From Stutzerimonas xanthomarina (lineage in GTDB: Bacteria; Pseudomonadota; Gammaproteobacteria; Pseudomonadales; Pseudomonadaceae), in the NCBI RefSeq assembly GCF_003935375.1, contig NZ_RHQM01000002.1, positions 62,001 through 126,000 of the forward strand: a stretch of DNA of 64,000 bases. Direction: 5' to 3'. Each line of letters begins with the position of its first letter. Position 1 is the first letter of the stretch. The notes beneath the pieces were generated by a model. The model saw only the letters and a program-made list of their open reading frames with translations, was not told where the DNA came from and ran no database searches. The translations under genes were made by a program, and so were the position numbers. Positions 46,794-55,026 of this stretch are shown here, one piece after another.

Positions 46794-46864
46794 ATACTGA
46801 CGGCCCCTAGCCTGAACGGGTGTCACTGAACCCTGCCTGAACCCCAGCTGAACCTGCGCTGAAC
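46794..46864 (-). promoter_or_regulatory. oprH promoter with five phased PhoP-type repeats
   Basis: On the minus strand GTTCAG occurs five times, at 46859-46864, 46848-46853, 46837-46842, 46826-46831 and 46812-46817. The first four start exactly 11 bases apart and the last 14 bases on. Tandem hexamers with 11-base period are how OmpR/PhoP dimers bind. A -10-like CAGTAT (46794-46799) lies 12 bases after the last repeat, the usual spacing for PhoP-activated promoters lacking a -35 element. Confidence 0.8.
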
Positions 46865-46902
46865 GAGCGCCACCTGGTGCGCCGTCGGTCCGCTTTCGGC
46901 CT

Positions 46903-47298
46903 TCACGCGATCTGTTCCGGCTCGCTTTCGTCGTCCACATCGGCGTCGTCGTCCGGGTAGCTGCGCAGGATCGGCGGCTGCTCGGCATCGTCGATCCACC
47001 ACTGCAGCTCGGCCTCGACACGGGTGTCGTCAGCGATGCCGAGGCGGTTGTTCAGCGGGCATTGCTGCGTCGGGGTGGCGATCAGCGTGCCGCTCTGCGC
47101 GGTCTGGGCATTGCCGGCCCTGCCACTGGAGCGCACCTTCAGACGAAAGCGGACCTGCTGCCCGCTGCCCTTGAAGCACAGGGCGAGCGAAAGCCGGCTT
47201 TGCTCGGCCGGTTGCAGCTCGAAACTGACGGCTACCGGTGCATCGGCAGGGGCGGGGGTGGCTGCGAGCAGCCAGGTGGTGAGGGTCATGGTCAGCAT
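46903..47298 (-). CDS. csgH: Curli chaperone CsgH-like protein
   Basis: 131 residues with an N-terminal leader (MLTMTLTTWLLAATPAPADA) and a beta-sandwich-like region: VSFELQPAEQSRLSLALCFKGSGQQVRFRLKVRSSGRAGNAQTAQSGT. This matches the CsgC/CsgH group that holds curlin soluble in the periplasm. The C-terminal tail is strongly acidic (DDDADVDDESEPEQ). It follows the csgA-like gene by 47 bases on the same strand. Assignment rests on the fold-like pattern and the curlin genes next door. Confidence 0.8.
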   Translation of the reverse strand: MLTMTLTTWLLAATPAPADAPVAVSFELQPAEQSRLSLALCFKGSGQQVRFRLKVRSSGRAGNAQTAQSGTLIATPTQQCPLNNRLGIADDTRVEAELQWWIDDAEQPPILRSYPDDDADVDDESEPEQIA

Positions 47299-47345
47299 CC
47301 GTTCTGTTTCCGTTGAAGCCGGTCCGTGGCTGGAGGGTGGTTGCG

Positions 47346-48227
47346 CTACTGCTGGACGATGGTGGCGCTGTTGCCGGTGCCGCTCTGGTGGATCGTCGCG
47401 ACGCCGGGCAGGCGGGTGAAGTCATTGGCCGGCAGGCTCTGGCGGATCATCGCCTCGTTGGCGCTGCCCAGTTGGGTGATGGTGGCCTGATGACCGTAGT
47501 TGCCCTGTTCGATGCTCGCCAGGTTGTCGTTGCCGTTCTGGATCACCGTGGCCTGGTTGGACATGAAGCTCTGGGCGATGTCGACGCTGTTACCGCTGCC
47601 GGTCGACGAGCCACTGATGCGGCCGCCGAAGCCGCCCTGGTCGACCGTCAGCCGGTTGCTGTCGCCGCTCTGGGTGAAGTCGAGTTCGTTGTGGTAGTCG
47701 TTCTGCTGAATCTCGGCGATGTTGTAGGTGCCGGCCTGGGCGATGTTCATGCGATTGCCGTCGCCCTGGTAAATGTCGGCCAGGTTGCCCAGACCGTCCT
47801 GGGACACGATCATCCGCGACCCTTCAAAGTAGCCCTGCTGGTCGAAGGTCAGCACGTTGTCGTCGCCGCGCTGCTCGATCTGTGCGGTGACGAAGGCGGT
47901 CTGGCTGCCGGTGATCTGGTTGCCGTTGCCGATGCTGCTGGCATCGACCGTGCTGGTACGTCCGGTCTGTTCGATGGTGGCGACGTTGGCGTTACCGATC
48001 TGCTGCAGGTTGGCGACCTTGAAGTAGGCCTCGCCGATCTGCGTGATGCTGGCGGTGTTGAGGTTGCCGATCTGGCTGACATCCATGGTGCTGGACTCGA
48101 CCAGGCCGGTCTGTTGCAGCTCGGCGACATTGTCCGTGCCGACCTGCTCCAGTTCGATGCTGTTCTGCGCCACGGCCTGAGTGGCGGCGAGAGTGAGCAG
48201 GGTGGCAATTGCCGTAGGCTTGAACAT
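47346..48227 (-). CDS. csgA: Curlin-repeat amyloid protein (CsgA-like, extended)
   Basis: 293 residues: leader ending TQAVAQ, then a run of imperfect curlin repeats of about 22 residues with the pattern Q-x-G-x-x-N-x-A-x-I-x-Q (QVGTDNVAELQQTG, QIGNLNTASITQIG, QIGNANVATIEQTG, QNGNDNLASIEQGN, QLGSANEAMIRQS, QSGTGNSATIVQQ). Roughly twelve repeats are visible, more than the five of E. coli CsgA. The repeats stack into a beta-solenoid amyloid on the cell surface. AGGAGAG precedes the ATG; the csgB-like gene lies 15 bases upstream. Confidence 0.9.
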   Translation of the reverse strand: MFKPTAIATLLTLAATQAVAQNSIELEQVGTDNVAELQQTGLVESSTMDVSQIGNLNTASITQIGEAYFKVANLQQIGNANVATIEQTGRTSTVDASSIGNGNQITGSQTAFVTAQIEQRGDDNVLTFDQQGYFEGSRMIVSQDGLGNLADIYQGDGNRMNIAQAGTYNIAEIQQNDYHNELDFTQSGDSNRLTVDQGGFGGRISGSSTGSGNSVDIAQSFMSNQATVIQNGNDNLASIEQGNYGHQATITQLGSANEAMIRQSLPANDFTRLPGVATIHQSGTGNSATIVQQ

Positions 48228-48242
48228 GAACTCTCCTGATCG

Positions 48243-48725
48243 CTAGCGACCCTGCACGATATTGATCTGCTGGCCGACGCCGTATTGCGTCACTGCGCTG
48301 CGCAGGCCCTGGCCGGTCTGCTCGATGCGGGCATCGTTATAGGCGCCGTACTGGCTAATGCTGGCCTGGTTGTCGCTGCCGGTCTGGCGGATTTCGGCGT
48401 AGTTGCCCTGGCCGACCTGCTCGATGACCGCCATCAGGTTATCGCCGTGCTGCAGGATAAAGGCTTCCTGATCGCCGCCCTGCTGCAGCATCTGCGCGCT
48501 CAACGCCTGGCCGTTCTGAGTCAGCTCGGCGAGATTGCCCTGGCCCAGCTGCTGGATGTAGGCGGCCTTGGCGTCGGTCAGCTGAACCGCAAGCTGGGTG
48601 GCGGTGGTGCCAAGGGGTGAAAGATCGCCGTTGTCCATCAGGTCGGCGGCCATCAGCGGCGCGCATGCCAGGCAGGCAACCAGGGCAGACAGTGATGTGG
48701 CGCGGGGCAGGGCGTAACGGGCCAT
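48243..48725 (-). CDS. csgB: Curlin nucleator CsgB-like protein
   Basis: 160 residues. The leader ends ACAPLMAA, and curlin repeats follow from about residue 60: QQLGQGNLAELTQNG, QQGGDQEAFILQHGDN, QVGQGNYAEIRQTGSDN, QYGAYNDARIEQTGQG and QYGVGQQINIVQG. It should be exported and nucleate the major subunit fibre. The chosen start is MARYALPRATS; longer frames lack a leader. The two curlin genes are 15 bases apart and form one transcript, with csgH next. The 198 bases before it contain no gene. Confidence 0.87.
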   Translation of the reverse strand: MARYALPRATSLSALVACLACAPLMAADLMDNGDLSPLGTTATQLAVQLTDAKAAYIQQLGQGNLAELTQNGQALSAQMLQQGGDQEAFILQHGDNLMAVIEQVGQGNYAEIRQTGSDNQASISQYGAYNDARIEQTGQGLRSAVTQYGVGQQINIVQGR

Positions 48726-48923
48726 TGGCGTGTACCGGATGACAGTGGTCGCGATTCTTGAACGCGGCGGACACCCTTGAACATCCATCGGATGATGTAA
48801 AAGGCGTAGCGCAAGCAATTCGCTCGGGATTAATGCCTGGCACGGCGTGACGCTTTCGCACCGTGCCAGAGCGTCTCAGTGACGTCCCGTTCCGTTAGGC
48901 CGCCCGTCGCTGCGGGACGCTAC

Positions 48924-49580
48924 TCAAGCGCTACAGGACTTGTCCCAGTCGAGATGACTGCGCAGCAGGTACGCCGCCTCGGCCCGATTGGAGGCGCCGA
49001 TCTTGCGCAACAGATTGTGGATATGACTCTTGATCGTGTGCGGGCTGAGGCACAGCTGCTCGGCGATTTCCGCATTCGACAGCCCCTTGCCGGCGAGGCT
49101 CAGGATCTCGCGCTCGCGCAGCGTCAGGCTGGACTTGGTTTCAGCGAGCTGGCGCATGCGCCGCCACTGGCCCAGCAGCCTCTCGGTGAGGACCCGTGGC
49201 AGCCAGTCGCCACCCTTGAGCAGCACGCGGATGCCCTCGAGCAGGTGCTCGCGGGTGGCGTGGCTGTAGAACACCCCGCGAATCACAGGGTGTCTTTCGA
49301 CCAGCTGCTCGGCCTGCTCGGGGACGATATTCACCAGCGCCACCGGTGTGTGCTCGTCGAGCTGGTCGATAAGGCTGGATATCTGTTCGGCTTCGCTATG
49401 GCCGGCGTCGACCAGAAACAGGTCGGCTCCGCGATTGTCCGGTGATTGCAGTCCGGTCAGCGCAACTTCGACTTGCGCCTGTTCGCCTAGAAAGTGGCGA
49501 AAGAACAACCCAAGCAGTTCATTGCCGGTTAACAGCGTGACAGTTGGGGAGGATGTGTCCCGTGTAAGCTCCGCGTCCAT
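48924..49580 (-). CDS. csgD: LuxR-type regulator, CsgD-like
   Basis: 218 residues. The N-terminal receiver-like domain keeps LLTGNELLGLFFRHFLG and FLVDAGHSE but lacks a standard Asp pocket, as in CsgD. The C-terminal LuxR helix-turn-helix reads LTLREREILSLAGKGLSNAEIAEQLCLSPHTIKSHIHNLLRKIG. Length and plan equal E. coli CsgD (216), master regulator of curli and matrix genes. It lies upstream of the curlin genes on the same strand and probably activates them. Whether c-di-GMP made by the cyclases in this window feeds into it cannot be seen. Confidence 0.87.
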   Translation of the reverse strand: MDAELTRDTSSPTVTLLTGNELLGLFFRHFLGEQAQVEVALTGLQSPDNRGADLFLVDAGHSEAEQISSLIDQLDEHTPVALVNIVPEQAEQLVERHPVIRGVFYSHATREHLLEGIRVLLKGGDWLPRVLTERLLGQWRRMRQLAETKSSLTLREREILSLAGKGLSNAEIAEQLCLSPHTIKSHIHNLLRKIGASNRAEAAYLLRSHLDWDKSCSA

Positions 49581-49770
49581 GTTCGGTACCTAGTCAGTCG
49601 GGCGTGATTGATTAAAAAGTTACTAAACGACCAGCACCTTGCAGCGAAGTTCAGCCGAGAGATGGCGAACGGGCATTATCCAGCCAGCACGTGCACAACT
49701 CCGCCAGGGTGAACGCGAGGCATCGAAAAGGGCGCGCGTTTTTGCACCGGGCGGCTGCTAAGGTAGGGGA

Positions 49771-51486
49771 ATGATCGCGACCACCTCTGCCGTTTCGTCT
49801 CGTGAACTGACCCTGCGTGCCTTGCTCACCGGTCTGCTGCTGGGTGCGCTGCTGGCACCGTCGAATGTCTACTCGGGCCTCAAGATCGGCTGGTCGTTCA
49901 ATATGTCGATCATCGCGCTGCTGATCGGCTTCGCGTTCTGGCAGGGCATTGCCGTCGCGTTCGGCCGCCCGCGCTGGTCGCTGCTGGAAAGCAACATCAA
50001 CCAGACCACCGCCTCGTCCTGCGCCTCGATCATCTCCGGCGGGCTGGTGGCACCGATTCCCGCCTATACCCTGCTCACCGGTCAGCAGCTGGACAGCCTG
50101 CCGCTGATGGCCTGGGTGTTCTCGGTGAGCTTTCTCGGCATCTGGGTGGCCTGGTACCTGCGACCTTCGCTGATCGTCGAGTCGGGGCTGCGCTTTCCCG
50201 AGGGCATGGCGACCCTGGCGACGTTGCAGCAGATCTACAGTCATGGCGCCGAGGCCGGGCGCCGGCTCTGGGTACTGGGCGGTGCCGCCGTGCTGGCCGC
50301 GGGGAGCAAACTGGTCGATACCTTTTTCTGGACGCTGCCGCGCTGGGCACCTTCGGCGCAGCTTGAGCGCCTGACGTTCAGCTTCGAACCCTCGCTGCTG
50401 TTGCTCGGCTTCGGCGGCATCATCGGGTTGCGCGTCGGCCTGTCGCTGCTGCTCGGCGCCGTACTGGCCTGGGGCCTGATCGCGCCCTGGCTGCTGGCCG
50501 AGGGACTGGTGCGCTTGCCGGCCGCAGCCCAGGGGCCGCAGTTCGCCGCGCTGATCGAATGGCTGTTGTGGCCGGGCGTGAGCCTGATGGTCTGCGCGAC
50601 GCTGACCTCGCTGGGCCTGCGCCTGCTGCGCTCACGCTCGCCAACGACACGCCGGCGGCCGGTGCTGCGGCGCCCGCACGGCTGGCCAGCGGCCGGTTTT
50701 GCGCTGTCGGTAGGACTGGTGCTGGCGCTGCAGGTCAGCCTGTTCGGCATCGACCCCTGGCTGGCGGCGCTGTCGATTCCGCTGGCGCTGCTGCTGGCGA
50801 TGGTTGCCGCACGGGTGGTCGGCGCGACCGGGATTCCACCGATCGGCGCCATCGGCCAGCTGTCGCAGCTGAGCTTCGGCGTGTTCGCCCCGGGCCAGGT
50901 GCCGGTCAATCTGATGAGCGCCAACACCGCCGGTGGCGCGGCGGGGCAGTGCACCGATCTGCTCAACGACTTCAAGGTCGGGCATGCCATCGGCGCTGCG
51001 CCGGGGCGTCAGGCGCTGGCGCAGTGCTTCGGCATTCTGCTCGGCAGCGTGGTCGGCGTATTGGCCTATCAGCTGCTGATTCCCGATCCGCAGAGCATGC
51101 TGATCACACCCGAATGGCCGGCTCCGGCGGTTGCCACCTGGAAAGCAGTGGCCGAAGCCTTGACCGGCGGCCTGGGCGCGCTCGCTGCCGACATTCGCTG
51201 GGCGATGCTGGCTGGTGCGCTCTGCGGCGTGCTGCTCGGGACGCTGGAAGGGCTGCTGCCCGAACGCCGGCTGCGCTGGTTGCCGAGCTCCGCGGCGCTC
51301 GGCCTGGCATTCATTATTCCGGCGTCGATTTCGCTGATGATGACCTTCGGTGCCGTGCTCGCCTGGGCCTTCGCGTCACGCTGGCGCAGCCTGGGCGAGC
51401 GCTTCGTGATCGTCGCCGCGGCCGGCTTGGTGGCCGGCGAGAGCATGGCTGGCGTCGGCGCCTCGCTCTGGCAGCTGCTGCGCTGA
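49771..51486 (+). CDS. OPT-family transporter
   Basis: 571 residues with about 14-16 hydrophobic spans. Family marks include LAPSNVYSGLKIGWSFNMSIIALLIGFAFWQ near the N-terminus, ESNINQTTASSCASIISGGLVAPIPA, and NLMSANTAGGAAGQCTDLLNDFKVGHAIGA. OPT proteins import small peptides or metal-chelate complexes; the substrate here is unknown. AGGTAGGGGA sits just before the ATG. Divergent from csgD across 190 bases that show no further gene. Confidence 0.88.
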   Translation: MIATTSAVSSRELTLRALLTGLLLGALLAPSNVYSGLKIGWSFNMSIIALLIGFAFWQGIAVAFGRPRWSLLESNINQTTASSCASIISGGLVAPIPAYTLLTGQQLDSLPLMAWVFSVSFLGIWVAWYLRPSLIVESGLRFPEGMATLATLQQIYSHGAEAGRRLWVLGGAAVLAAGSKLVDTFFWTLPRWAPSAQLERLTFSFEPSLLLLGFGGIIGLRVGLSLLLGAVLAWGLIAPWLLAEGLVRLPAAAQGPQFAALIEWLLWPGVSLMVCATLTSLGLRLLRSRSPTTRRRPVLRRPHGWPAAGFALSVGLVLALQVSLFGIDPWLAALSIPLALLLAMVAARVVGATGIPPIGAIGQLSQLSFGVFAPGQVPVNLMSANTAGGAAGQCTDLLNDFKVGHAIGAAPGRQALAQCFGILLGSVVGVLAYQLLIPDPQSMLITPEWPAPAVATWKAVAEALTGGLGALAADIRWAMLAGALCGVLLGTLEGLLPERRLRWLPSSAALGLAFIIPASISLMMTFGAVLAWAFASRWRSLGERFVIVAAAGLVAGESMAGVGASLWQLLR

Positions 51487-51556
51487 TTGGCGACAACAGC
51501 TGAATTAATGCGCGGCGCGGTCTGTCGTACCTCTTGTACTCACGAGGGGGAGCATC

Positions 51557-52630
51557 ATGTCCACGTCGACACCGCAGAACGATGCCAAGACGGTCGCCAA
51601 TCGCACGATTGTGCAGGCCGCGGTGCTGGCCGTCGTGGTGCTGATGAGCATCGTCGCCTGGCTGGCGTTCGATTTCATCCTGCTGCTGTTCGCCTCGATT
51701 CTTTTCGGTGTGCTGATCCACGGCGTGAGCCGCTGGCTCTGCAGCAAGACGGCGCTGTCCTACAAGCTGTCCATGGCGGTGTTCTTCGTGCTCTTGCTGC
51801 TCGGCCTGGGGGGCGGCGGCTGGCTGGTCGCGCCGAGCATCGCCGAACAGGCCGATGCGCTCTCCGATTCGCTGCCCGAGGCCGTGGAGCGCCTGCGTGA
51901 GCGTGCCGAGCAGTTGCCCTGGGCGAATGAACTGCTGCAGCAGCGCGAACGCCTGGAGGACTCGCTGCCCGACGGCTCTAGCGCGTTCAGCGTGGTGACC
52001 AAGGTGATGGGCTCGATCGTCGGTGCGCTGAGCAGCTTCGCCATTGCCTTCGCCATCGGCATCTGCCTCGCCATCAATCCGCAGATATACGTGCGCGGGC
52101 TGCTGAAGCTGATTCCGCTGGGCTATCGACCGCGCGCAGCGGAGGTGCTCGACGAAAGCGGCTCGACGTTGCGGGCCTGGCTGCTGGCCAAGCTGCTGGA
52201 AATGCTGCTGATCGGCGTGCTGACCACGCTCGGTCTGTGGTTGCTGGGCATCGAGCTGGCGCTGGTGCTCGGCCTGATCGCCGGGTTGCTGTCGTTCATT
52301 CCCAATATCGGTCCGGTGCTGGCGGTGATACCGGCGCTCCTGCTGGCATCGCTGGAGGGCGGGCGCACGGTGCTCTACGTCGCCGCGCTCTATCTGTTCA
52401 TCCAGGCCTTGGAAAGTTATGTGTTCACGCCGTGGATGCAGCAGCGCATCGTCTCGGTTCCGCCGGCGCTGACCATCGCCGTGCAACTTCTGTTCGGCCT
52501 GCTGGCCGGTACCCTGGGTCTGCTGCTGGCGACGCCACTGGCAGCTGTCGGCATGGTGCTGGTGCGCATGCTCTACGTTGAGGATCTGCTCGGCGATCGG
52601 CCGCAGGCGACCGACGGTCCTAGTGCCTAG
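51557..52630 (+). CDS. AI-2E family transporter (PerM/YdiK-like)
   Basis: 357 residues, about seven to eight membrane spans. Paired hydrophobic helices at about 18-60 and 65-90, a cytosolic/periplasmic helical region (residues 90-145), and the conserved block GLLSFIPNIGPVLAVIPALLLASLEGG followed by ALESYVFTPWMQQRIVSVPPALTIAVQLLFG. The family includes putative permeases and Na+/H+ antiporters; the autoinducer name is historical and not evidence of function. GAGGGGGAG precedes the ATG; it follows the OPT gene by 70 bases. Confidence 0.88.
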   Translation: MSTSTPQNDAKTVANRTIVQAAVLAVVVLMSIVAWLAFDFILLLFASILFGVLIHGVSRWLCSKTALSYKLSMAVFFVLLLLGLGGGGWLVAPSIAEQADALSDSLPEAVERLRERAEQLPWANELLQQRERLEDSLPDGSSAFSVVTKVMGSIVGALSSFAIAFAIGICLAINPQIYVRGLLKLIPLGYRPRAAEVLDESGSTLRAWLLAKLLEMLLIGVLTTLGLWLLGIELALVLGLIAGLLSFIPNIGPVLAVIPALLLASLEGGRTVLYVAALYLFIQALESYVFTPWMQQRIVSVPPALTIAVQLLFGLLAGTLGLLLATPLAAVGMVLVRMLYVEDLLGDRPQATDGPSA

Positions 52631-52746
52631 CCGCTCTGGCCGGGCGTTCTAAAGGGCTGTCACGTTTTGTAAATGCTGACGACGAAACCCCTGACCCGTC
52701 CCGCTGCCGGATTACATGAACCCCCTGAAAATATGCAGGAGTCATC

Positions 52747-53073
52747 ATGAACATGCACAAGATTGCGGCACTCACCCTGGCGGGACTGCTTTCCAGCGCG
52801 GCATTCGCTGCCGGCAATACCGGCACCGGCGCCGATACCGGCCACCGTGATTCGAAGGGACACAGTACCGAGCAGCCTGGAACCATGGGCGGCACGGGCA
52901 ACGGAATGGATTCGACCTCCGATACCGGCAAGATGCCGGACGAGACTGAGCGCCCGGCGACCACACACGGTAGCGATCACGGTACCGGCGTCGATGCTGG
53001 CGGCGATGGTGCGGCTGGTAAGCAGGGTACGACCGGTACGGGCGGCGAGGGCGGCGAACGCGGCGCCTATTGA
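52747..53073 (+). CDS. Gly/Thr-rich small exported protein
   Basis: 108 residues: leader MNMHKIAALTLAGLLSSAAFAAG, then a low-complexity, hydrophilic region rich in Gly, Thr, Asp and His (GNTGTGADTGHRDSKGHS, DHGTGVDAGGDGAAGKQG). No domain. CAGGAG lies 8 bases before the ATG. Such proteins are abundant in pseudomonads and of unknown role. A hairpin follows 17 bases after the stop. Confidence 0.75.
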   Translation: MNMHKIAALTLAGLLSSAAFAAGNTGTGADTGHRDSKGHSTEQPGTMGGTGNGMDSTSDTGKMPDETERPATTHGSDHGTGVDAGGDGAAGKQGTTGTGGEGGERGAY

Positions 53074-53090
53074 TCCATCGGTTGCACCTG

Positions 53091-53123
53091 AACGGCCCGG
53101 CAGGCTCAGCTTGCCGGGCCGTT
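53091..53123 (+). terminator. GC-rich hairpin, probable terminator
   Basis: AACGGCCCGGCA / TGCCGGGCCGTT: a perfect 12-pair stem with a 9-base loop, 17 bases after the preceding stop codon. The T run after it is poor (CTGCGTT), so its strength is uncertain. Confidence 0.7.
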
Positions 53124-53224
53124 CTGCGTTCAAGCTGACCGCTCGGCTGGTGCTGACCGCTGTGCGGAAACCTTGCCGGCGCTAGCGTGCCGAACCTGCA
53201 AGAGCAATGATCGGGAGGTGCGCG

Positions 53225-53515
53225 ATGGGCATGCTGCGTTTGAGCATTCTGCTGGTGTCGCTGGCGGGTGCGTCGACCGCCCTGGGCGAGACTACCGGGC
53301 CGACCAATCCGGAAAAGGCCCGTCAGCACCCGCTGGACAGCCGCGAGCCGCGGCCGCACTCGGGTCAGCAATCGGACGAGATGGAACAGATCGAAGCACC
53401 GCTGCTGCCGCGCCAGGCGCCAATCGAGACCGATGTGCCGCCGACGCCCGAGCCGCGTGACGAGCAGCCAGGGGCGGATGTCGATGCTGCGGGTAATCGG
53501 GTGCTGCGCAGCTAG
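53225..53515 (+). CDS. Small Pro/Asp-rich exported protein
   Basis: 96 residues. The leader MGMLRLSILLVSLAGASTALG is followed by a polar tail rich in Pro, Glu and Asp (HPLDSREPRPHSGQQSDEMEQ, PPTPEPRDEQPGADVDAAGN), probably disordered. GGGAGG lies 6 bases upstream of the ATG at 53225, which decides against the in-frame ATG at 53207. Unknown function. Confidence 0.72.
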   Translation: MGMLRLSILLVSLAGASTALGETTGPTNPEKARQHPLDSREPRPHSGQQSDEMEQIEAPLLPRQAPIETDVPPTPEPRDEQPGADVDAAGNRVLRS

Positions 53516-53551
53516 CGGAGAGCGCTCGGGTTTAGTCAGTGCGCATGAACG

Positions 53552-53577
53552 AAAAAGGGAGGCCGAAGCCTCCCTTT
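53552..53577 (-). terminator. Rho-independent terminator of serA
   Basis: On the minus strand, AAAGGGAGGC-TTCG-GCCTCCCTTT is a ten-pair stem that runs into TTTTTC, 21 bases after the serA stop codon. Confidence 0.9.
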
Positions 53578-53597
53578 CAACGCACCGCGTCAGCGAA

Positions 53598-54827
53598 TCA
53601 GAACAGCACGCGGCTGCGGATGGTGCCGTTGACGTGCTGCAGCTTCTCCAGCGCCAGATCGGAGTATTCCTTGTCCACGTCGATGACGACGTAGCCGACC
53701 TTCTCGTTGGTCTGCAGGAACTGGCCGCAGATGTTGATGCCGTTGTCGGCGAAGACCTTGTTGATCTCGCTCATCACACCCGGAATGTTCTGGTGGATGT
53801 GCAGCAGGCGGTGCTTGCCCGGGTGCGACGGCAGGGCGACTTCCGGGAAGTTGACCGAGGACACCGAGGTGCCGTTGTCGCTGTACTTGACCAGCTTCTC
53901 GGCGACTTCCAGGCCGATGTTGGCCTGCGCTTCGGCGGTCGAACCGCCGATGTGCGGGGTCAGGATCACTCGATCCAGGCCACGCAGCGGGCTTTCGAAT
54001 TCCTCGTCGTTGGACTTCGGCTCGACCGGGAACACGTCGATGGCGGCGCCGATCAGGTGCTCGTCCTTGATCGCGGCGGCCAGGTGATCCAGCTCGACCA
54101 CGGTGCCGCGGGCGGCGTTGATCAGGATCGCGCCCTTCTTCATGGCGCGGATTTCCTTCTCGCCAATCATCCACTGGGTGGACGGCAGCTCGGGAACGTG
54201 CAGGGAGACGATGTCGCACATGCCCAGCAGCTCGTACAGAGAGCCGATCTGCGTGGCGTTGCCCAGCGGCAGCTTGGTCACTACGTCGTAGAAATAGACC
54301 TGCATGCCCAGCGCTTCGGCCAGCACGGAGAGCTGGGTGCCGATGGAGCCGTAGCCGATGATGCCGAGCTTCTTGCCGCGGATTTCGAAGGAGTTGGCCG
54401 CCGACTTGATCCAGCCGCCGCGATGGCAGGAAGCGTTTTTCTCCGGAATGCCGCGTAGCAGCAGAATGGCTTCGGCCAGCACCAGTTCAGCCACCGAGCG
54501 GGTGTTGGAGTAGGGCGCGTTGAACACCGCGATGCCGCGTTCGCGGGCAGCGTTCAGGTCGACCTGGTTGGTGCCGATGCAGAAACAGCCGACGGCGATC
54601 AGCTTCTTGGCGGCCTCGAAGACTTCCTCGGTGAGCTGGGTGCGCGAGCGGATGCCGATGAAATGGGCGTCGGCGATCTTCTCCTTCAGCTCCTCGGTGG
54701 ACAGCGCGCCCTTGAGGTACTCGATGTTGGTGTAGCCGGCCGCCTTGAGGGTGTCGACGGCGTTCTGGTGCACGCCTTCGAGAAGAAGAAACTTGATCTT
54801 GCTCTTGTCGAGAGAGGTCTGGCTCAT
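53598..54827 (-). CDS. serA: D-3-phosphoglycerate dehydrogenase
   Basis: 409 residues from MSQTSLDKSK; the ATG two codons earlier (54831-54833) has a better-spaced AAGG and is an alternative. NAD-binding motif GIIGYGSIGTQLS, catalytic region NAARGTVVELDHLAAAI and TPHIGGSTAEAQ (His), and a C-terminal ACT domain (HIHQNIPGVMSEINKVFADNGIN) for serine feedback. It catalyses the first step of serine synthesis. Many SerA enzymes reduce 2-oxoglutarate to D-2-hydroxyglutarate to regenerate NAD+. The divergent gene encodes the dehydrogenase that removes this product, a coupling reported for P. stutzeri. Confidence 0.97.
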   Translation of the reverse strand: MSQTSLDKSKIKFLLLEGVHQNAVDTLKAAGYTNIEYLKGALSTEELKEKIADAHFIGIRSRTQLTEEVFEAAKKLIAVGCFCIGTNQVDLNAARERGIAVFNAPYSNTRSVAELVLAEAILLLRGIPEKNASCHRGGWIKSAANSFEIRGKKLGIIGYGSIGTQLSVLAEALGMQVYFYDVVTKLPLGNATQIGSLYELLGMCDIVSLHVPELPSTQWMIGEKEIRAMKKGAILINAARGTVVELDHLAAAIKDEHLIGAAIDVFPVEPKSNDEEFESPLRGLDRVILTPHIGGSTAEAQANIGLEVAEKLVKYSDNGTSVSSVNFPEVALPSHPGKHRLLHIHQNIPGVMSEINKVFADNGINICGQFLQTNEKVGYVVIDVDKEYSDLALEKLQHVNGTIRSRVLF

Positions 54828-54936
54828 CTGCATTAAAACCTTAAGGCCGAAGGATAGGACTGAAGTGTCCAGCGAAGGCTGGCCGACCCGTCATTAGCGG
54901 TGTCGGGAGTCTGCCGAGGCACGTTTCAAAGGGGTG

Positions 54937-54952
54937 CGTATGCTAGCATACG
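54937..54952. promoter_or_regulatory. 16-bp perfect palindrome between serA and D2HGDH genes
   Basis: CGTATGCTAGCATACG is self-complementary over all 16 bases and lies 75-110 bases from both starts. It also contains TATGCT, a -10-like hexamer, on each strand. It could be an operator or overlapping divergent promoters. No matching -35 was found. Confidence 0.5.
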
Positions 54953-55026
54953 AGCCCCGCGAAACACCCCCACCCCTGTGCTGAAGCGTGCTCAGGGTGA
55001 CCATGAATCGTATGAGAGTTCCCGTG

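Noticed and set aside
47346-48725. Possible tandem DNA repeats or minisatellite
   Set aside because: The periodicity is explained by curlin protein repeats in the coding regions.
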